This document shows, in pieces, positions 1 to 8,187 of a stretch of DNA of 64,000 nt (positions within the stretch are counted from its first letter, which is position 1; every line of letters begins with the position of its first letter). The position numbers were made by a program, and so were the translations under genes. The notes under the pieces were generated by a model. That model did not search any database and had not been told where the DNA came from. It was given only the letters and a program-made list of their open reading frames with translations. Source of the DNA: a virus; IMG/VR virus record IMGVR_UViG_3300048997_000225, positions 62,001 to 126,000 of that record. One strand, given 5' to 3'.

Positions 1-85
1 TATCTTCACTTGCGAATTGCCCACCAGCACTTGTATCATGCGGGTTCTGACTGACCGAAATTCCGTAATCTTTGAATCCAGACAT
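1..85 (-). CDS. Hypothetical protein, partial (first 28 codons)
   Basis: The frame starts with ATG at 85 and runs off the left edge of the window without a stop. The visible N-terminus begins MSGFKDYGISVSQNPHD and is rich in Gly, Ser and Gln. It follows the fibre and adhesin genes in the same orientation, so it is probably another virion or fibre-associated gene. The spacing to the preceding gene is about 110 bases, the longest gap in this part of the operon, and may hold a promoter. No family can be assigned from 28 residues. Confidence 0.5.
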   Translation of the reverse strand, partial: MSGFKDYGISVSQNPHDTSAGGQFASED

Positions 86-195
86 TTCAAAATTCCGAAC
101 AAATCGTATATATATTTAACATAATAGGTTGATTCATATAAAAAATCATACCAATACAGTTATTATTCCAATGAAGATTGTATTATCAGATACTT

Positions 196-879
196 TCAAT
201 ATGTAAGTCGCCACGTCCAAGAGAGAGAGCTCGTAGCTGGCTTATTGATTACTGGAAAGGTTAAATAATTAATAAGCATATCCAATCCCACTAAATCAAC
301 CGTTGGATCATATATTCCATTGGCAGGCAATACAGGATTTCTGATAGCCATATTAGTATCCACATCTCCACCTAACAAACCCATTTCTGTGAGAGGACCA
401 ACGGCTTCAGATTCAGCAAATATTGTAGTAAAGTCAACAATATTTGTAGGGATTCCGCTGACCGCTCCAGCACTAGTAATGAAGTTCGAAGAAGCAATTT
501 GCTTCCGGGCGAGTTCATTATATAATGAACGCTGTGATATAGTAGCTATCGGTGGATTCATTGGATCCCATCCAATATCACCAGTCCCAACGGCCAATAC
601 GAATACACCAAATTTTGATTCGGAAACGTTTGGGGTTGGAGGGCTCTTCATAAGCCTCGCTACTAATATACTAGCATCTAGTGTAACAATATTTGAATAA
701 TGCCCGCTATCTTGCAATGCTCCGGTCTTCCCATCGCGGAGTTCCCAAAAAATTTCACCTGAATATGGAATTAATCTATCTTGATGATGTCCATTGAATC
801 CCATGGACATCGATGGTTTTCGAATCCCATCATTTGCTTTATTTAATCGTTCTTTCCCACTTGGCATATTCATATCCAT
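196..879 (-). CDS. Putative virion structural protein (fibre region), 227 aa
   Basis: The protein has no recognised domain. After a polar N-terminus it reads as a beta-rich segment (residues about 40-75, with a motif around GEIFWELRDGKTG) followed by a Gly/Pro-rich C-terminal half ending in aromatic residues. It is the penultimate gene visible in the long minus-strand tail operon, downstream of two giant adhesin-like proteins, so a tail-tip or fibre-associated role is inferred from position only. The ATG at 879 is preceded by a GGTAAG-like ribosome binding site. Confidence 0.6.
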   Translation of the reverse strand: MDMNMPSGKERLNKANDGIRKPSMSMGFNGHHQDRLIPYSGEIFWELRDGKTGALQDSGHYSNIVTLDASILVARLMKSPPTPNVSESKFGVFVLAVGTGDIGWDPMNPPIATISQRSLYNELARKQIASSNFITSAGAVSGIPTNIVDFTTIFAESEAVGPLTEMGLLGGDVDTNMAIRNPVLPANGIYDPTVDLVGLDMLINYLTFPVINKPATSSLSWTWRLTY

Positions 880-918
880 ATCTTACCAATCAATGATCCA
901 TTATTGATTGGTTGAAAA

Positions 919-1359
919 TTAAGTGATTCGAATAATTACTGTTGGACCTGGTGGTGTAGTCTGAATTAACGTAGCAATAGCTATATATTCTTTAGGTTGA
1001 GTCCTGTGTAGTGAATTATTAGTCCGAGACGTCCCAGTCGGACCACATCGAAAAACTCGACTCGATTGCTCTTGAGGACGAAAATATCTATCGCTAGCAA
1101 TAGTCGAAACTTCAATTAATACTATATCAATTTCGTTGATTGAACTTGGAGCAAGCAACGATGGAGAAAAAAATATCCCACCATTAAATCTGGCTAATGG
1201 CCCGCTAGTTGGTTCACCTGTAAATCGTTGCAAATCCGATCGGCCAAGAGGAACTCCAAGAGGTATTGGATATATCGGGGAAGGAGGTGGGGCCGGGTGA
1301 GGTCCGGGACCTCCCCAAATAATACTCCAACTTCTACCCCATCCACCACGGCTTGGCAT
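919..1359 (-). CDS. Hypothetical protein, 146 aa, Pro/Gly-rich N-terminus
   Basis: A small protein with a Trp/Gly/Pro-rich N-terminus (residues 1-35) and a beta-type C-terminal part ending in TTPPGPTVIIRIT. It sits 8 bases downstream of the stop of the 2270-residue adhesin-like gene and has a good AGGAAT ribosome binding site ahead of its ATG, so it is probably translated. No family is recognised. Position suggests a small structural or fibre-associated component. Confidence 0.55.
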   Translation of the reverse strand: MPSRGGWGRSWSIIWGGPGPHPAPPPSPIYPIPLGVPLGRSDLQRFTGEPTSGPLARFNGGIFFSPSLLAPSSINEIDIVLIEVSTIASDRYFRPQEQSSRVFRCGPTGTSRTNNSLHRTQPKEYIAIATLIQTTPPGPTVIIRIT

Positions 1360-1367
1360 TCTATTCC

Positions 1368-4300
1368 TTAATTGTCAATAACAAGGCGGAAGGAATTAGT
1401 TAGATTATCTCGAACTAAACGATATGTGTGGAATTGACCGTCTGTCCATTCAAATGGTGCTCTGAATACCGGGACATTTGCGTTAACATCTTGAATTTTT
1501 ACATATGGTATCCCACTCAACGTATCGAAACCGATCGCTGCTGCAGCGCCAATGCCAGCGTTACTTAGCAATCCAACATAAATACCGGTATCAATATTAG
1601 GACCTGCGGTGAATTGATTCACTCGCATCGTCACTCGCATTTCAAATTTAAGTGATGGCGTGTCCGGTAGTCCGGTAGCTAATCTATATGCTGTTTGGAC
1701 GCCTGGCGCGGAAGTCCCGTATCTGAAAGCTGAAATAGGACCTTCAGTAATTAATGATTCAGTAACAGTTCCGAGTCCATTATTGTAAATAGTCCATCCA
1801 TTATTTTGGACAGGTGATGGATCTTCAGCATTCACAATATTGTGAATATCGGCCAATGGATGGAATTCGGCTGACGCTTCATGTGCTGTCAACTTTAAAC
1901 GAAGTTCAACCGCCAAAGACGTCGCGGTTTTAATTTCGGTAGGAATATTAACTACTGATTTATCTAGAGTATCATTGATGGTGTGGATTCCTAACGCAAC
2001 TAAATGTAGATTAAATTGCGTTTGAATATCAAGTAATAACATGATTGCTGATGCCAAATCGGTAGCATCAACAGCAGTCACTATATTTATAATATCATCA
2101 GTTACATGGACTCCAGTTTGAGTCCGATGCGCATTATATTTATCTTTGATGTTATTGGCTAAACCAATGATTTTAGCTTCTGCATCATTATTTGGAAGTA
2201 CTGATCCTGAATAAGATCGAGAAATGGTTTTGGTGTTAGATAATGAACCATCCCAATACAGTGTTTCGTCATCTGAAAATGGAGCAATTATTGCAGTATT
2301 ATTGCCCTCTTCAGTAATCCAAAATTTGATACTATCATATAGTACTCCATTTGGAACGTCCAGTCGAATAAATAATGAAGATCCATGGACACCAGTTTGA
2401 GTCCGATGCGCATTATAACTTGTTAAAATTGCTTGAACTAAATCGACAAATGTCGATAAGTCAGTAGCATTGGGTGTATTAATAATATTGACTGAATCAT
2501 CATTAGAGTGGACTTTTTGATTTTCTTTTATTCGAGCAACATAATGTAGATTCAATATTTTCTTAATATGATTAGCTAATATAATGCCTGATGCCAAATC
2601 GGTAGCTTCAGCAATTGTTATTGTATATTTAATGTCATCAGCCAAATGAACTCGATACGAAACGATATGTTTCATATAAGCCATTCGGACATCATTCAAT
2701 ATTTGGATTGAATTTTGTTCGGAATCAGCAATTGATATAATATTCAGATTATTAACGACATCAGATATCTGATGGAACACGAGTCCTGATAAATGAATAT
2801 TAAAAGCTGCTTTCACAGCAGTCAATATTCCATAAGCATCAGCGATTGAAACGGCCGCGTCTAATGCAACTATATTAATAATATCATTAGCCAGATGAAC
2901 GTTTGTAGCGTCTAAATGCGAATTGAATCGTTGAATAATATTATTAGCAGCAGCAATAATATTAGCTGGATCAACTCCGACACTGCTCGGATTCCTGATT
3001 CTTGTCATACTTCTGACGTTAAGATCAGGAGTGAAAAGATCAGGAGTTATTGTAAAATTATTGGCGTCGGCAAAAGAAATAACCATCCTCTCTTGCCCGG
3101 CATTAGGACCATCCAAAAACATGATGGTGTCCCCGTATTGCACAGGGATTGGAGGGTCAGTCATTCGAATTGTGCTGATATCAAGCACTTGAGCCTGTAC
3201 CAATGCATGAAATCCTAACCGAACAAATTTACTGCCAATAGAATCATTGGCAGTCAAGTTTGGTATTAATTCATATTCATTATTAGATATCTGACTTCGT
3301 ACGTACCGAGCTTGCCCGGCATTGGGACCGTTTAAAAATTGAATTAACTGACCAGGCGATATATTACTGTCTGTTATGATATTTTGGAATAAGACGATTT
3401 GTCCGTTACCGACACCAGGAATGTTATGAGCAAAGTTCCCATTAATTATATCAGATGCAACATGATATGTAGTATTTTGTGTATGATTTGAAAATTTATC
3501 GATTAATATTGAAGCTAATAATGCCGCACTACTAATATCAGTCGGATTGGCTTCATTTATAATATCGATATTATCAGATACTAGATGGAATTGTCCATGC
3601 TGCAAATGAAGCTGGAACTTTTGCAGCACGTCGTTTATTAATCTAATTGCCGTTATAATATCAATAGCATCCGATGCCGTTATAATGTCGAGTCCATCGT
3701 CAGGAGTATGGACTCCTGCCTGTGCTAAATGCAAATTGAATTTAGTTTTAATATCATTCAATAAAACACAGGCGGTTGGAACATCAGTAGCGTTAGATGC
3801 TACAATAGTATTGATTGAATCATTGATATTATGTACACCTATCTGGACACGATGCGCAGTATATTTATTTTTTAAATTATTTGAAGTAGCAATAACTAAG
3901 TTGCTGACAGATGTTATTGATTGAATATTTCCAGACACCGCATTAATATCGTCATCTATCAAATCAGTTATAAAACCATCGGAATTGATGATATCCGACA
4001 CGGATATTCCGTTCAAAGGATCGGATGTCTTTATTAATCCGTAACGAGATTCCAAATTCTGAGTTGCTGGAACAGGTGGCGTCCCGGCGCCTAAAACAGT
4101 GTAGGCTGGAACTTCGGGATTCGACATGAATTCATCAATCGGAGTCCCACCAGAATAAACTCGGAATCCAGCATGTTGATGCGGTTGATTAGTATATAGA
4201 TGTTCTGGTGAAGCCACGACGTTAGATTGATTCAAAATTTGATGTGGAGGAATTAAATTATCAGTTAATGTAATTTTCCCTAAAGAATATTTGACATAGT

Positions 4301-7300
4301 CCCATCGCGAACGAGCTAATTCTGTCGGATTAAATGATCCGAATGCAATGGCTGAATTGGTACCAGTTGCTGCTCGTAAAAAGCTCGATGACACAGGCGG
4401 CAACGACAAAACGTCATATGATATAGATATTATCGGGATCGTTCCTCCATCTATATAAACTGACACACCTGACACAGGATCTCGTACAATTCGATATATA
4501 TGTTGAATACTCCAATCAACATTATGCAGATAATATGAATTCAAATCCTCAACAGATCCACCGCGATATACGCCAATATATCGGCGACTGGCTGCAGTAA
4601 CGTCTCCGATTTTACTATCTCTAAATATGGCAACTGAATGCCAATCCACGACTGATTGTGCAACCCTTAAATCGGCAGCAGTTACGGATTCAGTACCTGA
4701 TCCAAATGCAATTTCCGGACCTGATATGCCAGTGTTCAAACTGGAATACATAGGTGTAGGACCAGCAAACGAAGTTAAAGTCTGTCCATCGGCCAAAATA
4801 AAAATTGAATTTGAAGCTTTCGATGTATATATATTATATGTATGGATTCTTCCATCATTCCAGTTGAATGCATATTGAGAAATGACATCCAAAGATCCAG
4901 TGGTTGAATTATAAGATAATAGATTAATGAATGGAACTCCAGACGCGTTTACAGCTAACTGGAGTTCGACTTGTTTCCCGGATGGACCTTCATCGACAGT
5001 GATTAATGCTCCGATAAAATTCAATATTTGATAAGGTCCGGAAGCTGGGATAGCAACGCCTGGATCAAACGATAAAACCCGAAGTCGAACGTCAAGCTTC
5101 CAGTCCACGACCGGATTAAACGCCTGATTTGTAATCAATAGATCGCGTATTTTATATACTACATAATCATCGATTGCTACGTCTGTAATTCGCAATACGC
5201 GACCCAGCAGTTCTGTTGTTTGGTCGCCCGTTCTAGTCCATTGCGGATTGTCCTGGTCGGGGAAGTTGGCTCCGAACCAAGATAGTTTAGGCTCCGGATT
5301 GGAATCCGATCCAAAATACATACCAGGACTAAACCCAAGTTTAGCCAGAGCGCTGCCAGATATTATAGAAAATTGCGCATCAGCACCTAATGTAGAAGTT
5401 ACAAATTTCAATTTCCCGAATTCATCAGAAGCAAACGGGAATCCAACGACAGAATTGATTGTAGCAGCTATTCCAGAAGCAGTATTCAAATTTGGAGGAA
5501 TTGAAAACACAACATTATGTGGATTGGCTCCATCAATAGCTAAAACTAAATTATCATTAGTGACTAATGTAAATGGTTCTGTTATTGAACCAGTAGCCAT
5601 CGCAGGACTTGGTGAAAATTGCAAGAATGACAACTGGATACTAAAATCACTATCATCCAGTACCACTGTCATGGCAGTATTAGTCAGTCCATGGGTCCAG
5701 TAATCTGCGGATGCAGCAAATTCTAAAGCTATTGAAGTGTTAGCGGTCAGAATAGGTTCGAATCGAATAAAGCCTCTATAAGCACCGGAGACTAATCCAA
5801 GTTCAGCAATCTCGGCTTGCCCGGCATTGGATGTGGAATCTAGAACCAATTTATTGGAACTTATTCGCTCTGTCCCACCTTGTCCATATGTTATCCAGGG
5901 AGCTAATGGATCTAATTCCGGAACAATTGATCCATCGTATGTTATTTGTTTATTATGGCCAATTAAATTACTATCTAACGGCTGAATATTGGCTCGAACA
6001 AATTGCCAGTCACTAGAATTTTTAGCTTCGCGACTAATAGAACCAAAAAATATTTGTTGAATCAAATCAAATCGAGCTTCTAAATCCGATAGATTAGGTA
6101 ATAATAAATATTCAATTGTAGCTGATGGTTGAACATCGCCACTTAAAAATAAATCTCCGTTCCCATCTTTGTCTATAAAGATACGGAATGTCCGATAATC
6201 TGTCCAATCTACTGCAGTTGATATCCATGATTCTGCGAATTCAGGAAAGTCATGATTAGAAAGCAATCCGATTTGACGAACCAAATCTACTGAATTCGCA
6301 GAATCATTTATGAAATGGATACCAGATTGGACAATGTGCAAGTTATATTTATCATGCAGTTCATTAGCTAATAGGACTGCGGTCTCTAAATCAGTAGCAT
6401 CTGAATATATAATAGTGTTCGTTCCATCAACAATATTATGAACTTGTCCTGATCCACTGCCTTTGGAAATATGATTAATATATTTAGTTCTTAATTTATT
6501 AACTAATACAATCAATGAAGGCAGATCAGTAGCATCAACAATATTTACGATATTTCCAATATCATTAGGTTCGTGGACAGCAATACTGGTTAAATGTAAA
6601 TTGAATGCTGACTTTAATTGATTGACTAATACTTTAGCCGAACTTAGTCCGGTCGCATGCGTCAATAATAAACCGGCTACAACAACTTTTTGGCCGTCTG
6701 AAATTCCAAATGCTACTCCACTAAATACTCCATCAGTACTAAATACTGTCGGATCTGGAGACATTCGGACCCGGAATGCTCCAGATATAGTACTAAGAGT
6801 TTGAATTTCTAAACCATGATAGAAAAATGGTGGTTTACTATCTACGCCCGATTGGATATGGGGATCTAATATAGTTAATTGGCTGCCACCAGCTGCTAAT
6901 GAAAACAATCCATCACCGGACAATTGCCAAGCATCAATAGCATTCTGAGGTAAAGTTACTGGATCGTATCGAATAGTTGTTTCAACAACTTTATCGAATA
7001 AAATCGGATAAGCTAATTTATTGGTTGGAACATTTAATAATAATGTGTTAGGATCATTGAGAACAGCAGTATAAGCTCTTTCAAGAGCTTTATATTTCCA
7101 AGCTCGCTTCATAGGTTGAACAGGAGCCATATAATCTGGTCCTGGACCAGGCTGCAATAAATATGAACGGGCCCGGTATTGATGTTGAGGAAATCCAGAA
7201 TGAGCTCTACTACCTATTTGATTAAATACGAACTCTGGAGCATTTAAACGAAGGAATCTAGATGGCGGATTATTAATATAATCGTAACTAATGCTGACAG

Positions 7301-8180
7301 AATCCGATCCAGAAGGTTTTTGAGATAATACTACTGCACCTAACGCACCAAATACAGCATCAACTGCAACAGGAGATCCATTTACAATGACTTCTACATC
7401 ATAAGGATCATCGGCAACAATTCCAGAACGAGGATCTTTCAAAATCCAAGTTAGAGGCCCGATTAGGGCATGTGGAAATACAGCTCGAATAGCTCGAATA
7501 GGATTTATAAGTATACGATCGACAGTATCTGCGTGTTCATGGACAAACCGATTTTGTCGATGCAGTTCAAATAATTTACGGACATCATTAGCCAATAGTA
7601 TGGCACTGGCTAATTTATCAGCAGCAATAAAATGAGTTTGATATTGGATGTCTGAATTAGTGTGAACGGATAAATCAATAACATGTGCATTAAATTGCAC
7701 CATAATATCATTTAATAAGGTGATGCAACTATTTAAATCGGTAGCATCCGGAGCTGTTACGATATTAGAAGAATCACCGATAATATGAATACCTTGTAAT
7801 TCGGCGTCAATAAGGATTTCGCTAGTCCTATGTAAATTATATTGTTTTTTAATGTCATTAGCGAGAATTATTGCGCTGTCGTTAGTTTTGATTTCATCGA
7901 TCGTATTGAAGCTCGCAAAATCTAATTGCAATCTTTGAGATGAAATAACATTTTTAATTGGAAACGTTCCATCATTCCTTCCATTCAGACTTCCAGATAT
8001 AGCAAGTAATTTACCAACGTCAGATATTGAAAAATTCCCGGAATTTATTAAAATAATATCAGACGATAAAATCGTTAGATCGTTTCCGGTCAATAACTCC
8101 AAAGGACGCTTAATAATAGGTCCTTTGTCTGTAAACAAAGTCCTGTCTACGACAGAATTTATACCAACAAAAGATACCAT
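1368..8180 (-). CDS. Giant adhesin-like fibre protein with His-flanked helical repeats, 2270 aa
   Basis: The largest gene of the window. It mixes two kinds of module. The first is a helical repeat of about 41 residues with consensus D..N.I...ATDL..AI.L.NDIK.K(F/Y)N.H......H. I count about 18 units in five clusters (residues roughly 95-220, 505-630, 1420-1570, 1740-1925 and 1995-2115). The second is beta-rich segments that look like concanavalin/LamG-type domains, for instance residues 2130-2270, where FEWTDGQFHTYRLVRD recalls the usual W.DG..H.Y strand. Two FLNGPNAG / FLDGPNAG motifs lie near residues 1610 and 1690. Size and position after the gpJ/gpI-position genes suggest a host-binding fibre or adhesin; this is inferred. 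It lies 7 bases downstream of the 815-residue gene that carries the same repeat. Confidence 0.8.
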   Translation of the reverse strand: MVSFVGINSVVDRTLFTDKGPIIKRPLELLTGNDLTILSSDIILINSGNFSISDVGKLLAISGSLNGRNDGTFPIKNVISSQRLQLDFASFNTIDEIKTNDSAIILANDIKKQYNLHRTSEILIDAELQGIHIIGDSSNIVTAPDATDLNSCITLLNDIMVQFNAHVIDLSVHTNSDIQYQTHFIAADKLASAILLANDVRKLFELHRQNRFVHEHADTVDRILINPIRAIRAVFPHALIGPLTWILKDPRSGIVADDPYDVEVIVNGSPVAVDAVFGALGAVVLSQKPSGSDSVSISYDYINNPPSRFLRLNAPEFVFNQIGSRAHSGFPQHQYRARSYLLQPGPGPDYMAPVQPMKRAWKYKALERAYTAVLNDPNTLLLNVPTNKLAYPILFDKVVETTIRYDPVTLPQNAIDAWQLSGDGLFSLAAGGSQLTILDPHIQSGVDSKPPFFYHGLEIQTLSTISGAFRVRMSPDPTVFSTDGVFSGVAFGISDGQKVVVAGLLLTHATGLSSAKVLVNQLKSAFNLHLTSIAVHEPNDIGNIVNIVDATDLPSLIVLVNKLRTKYINHISKGSGSGQVHNIVDGTNTIIYSDATDLETAVLLANELHDKYNLHIVQSGIHFINDSANSVDLVRQIGLLSNHDFPEFAESWISTAVDWTDYRTFRIFIDKDGNGDLFLSGDVQPSATIEYLLLPNLSDLEARFDLIQQIFFGSISREAKNSSDWQFVRANIQPLDSNLIGHNKQITYDGSIVPELDPLAPWITYGQGGTERISSNKLVLDSTSNAGQAEIAELGLVSGAYRGFIRFEPILTANTSIALEFAASADYWTHGLTNTAMTVVLDDSDFSIQLSFLQFSPSPAMATGSITEPFTLVTNDNLVLAIDGANPHNVVFSIPPNLNTASGIAATINSVVGFPFASDEFGKLKFVTSTLGADAQFSIISGSALAKLGFSPGMYFGSDSNPEPKLSWFGANFPDQDNPQWTRTGDQTTELLGRVLRITDVAIDDYVVYKIRDLLITNQAFNPVVDWKLDVRLRVLSFDPGVAIPASGPYQILNFIGALITVDEGPSGKQVELQLAVNASGVPFINLLSYNSTTGSLDVISQYAFNWNDGRIHTYNIYTSKASNSIFILADGQTLTSFAGPTPMYSSLNTGISGPEIAFGSGTESVTAADLRVAQSVVDWHSVAIFRDSKIGDVTAASRRYIGVYRGGSVEDLNSYYLHNVDWSIQHIYRIVRDPVSGVSVYIDGGTIPIISISYDVLSLPPVSSSFLRAATGTNSAIAFGSFNPTELARSRWDYVKYSLGKITLTDNLIPPHQILNQSNVVASPEHLYTNQPHQHAGFRVYSGGTPIDEFMSNPEVPAYTVLGAGTPPVPATQNLESRYGLIKTSDPLNGISVSDIINSDGFITDLIDDDINAVSGNIQSITSVSNLVIATSNNLKNKYTAHRVQIGVHNINDSINTIVASNATDVPTACVLLNDIKTKFNLHLAQAGVHTPDDGLDIITASDAIDIITAIRLINDVLQKFQLHLQHGQFHLVSDNIDIINEANPTDISSAALLASILIDKFSNHTQNTTYHVASDIINGNFAHNIPGVGNGQIVLFQNIITDSNISPGQLIQFLNGPNAGQARYVRSQISNNEYELIPNLTANDSIGSKFVRLGFHALVQAQVLDISTIRMTDPPIPVQYGDTIMFLDGPNAGQERMVISFADANNFTITPDLFTPDLNVRSMTRIRNPSSVGVDPANIIAAANNIIQRFNSHLDATNVHLANDIINIVALDAAVSIADAYGILTAVKAAFNIHLSGLVFHQISDVVNNLNIISIADSEQNSIQILNDVRMAYMKHIVSYRVHLADDIKYTITIAEATDLASGIILANHIKKILNLHYVARIKENQKVHSNDDSVNIINTPNATDLSTFVDLVQAILTSYNAHRTQTGVHGSSLFIRLDVPNGVLYDSIKFWITEEGNNTAIIAPFSDDETLYWDGSLSNTKTISRSYSGSVLPNNDAEAKIIGLANNIKDKYNAHRTQTGVHVTDDIINIVTAVDATDLASAIMLLLDIQTQFNLHLVALGIHTINDTLDKSVVNIPTEIKTATSLAVELRLKLTAHEASAEFHPLADIHNIVNAEDPSPVQNNGWTIYNNGLGTVTESLITEGPISAFRYGTSAPGVQTAYRLATGLPDTPSLKFEMRVTMRVNQFTAGPNIDTGIYVGLLSNAGIGAAAAIGFDTLSGIPYVKIQDVNANVPVFRAPFEWTDGQFHTYRLVRDNLTNSFRLVIDN

Positions 8181-8187
8181 TCAATCC

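Noticed and set aside
5248-5703. Plus-strand frame of 151 codons
   Set aside because: Antisense to the 2270-residue gene, without a ribosome binding site or domain.
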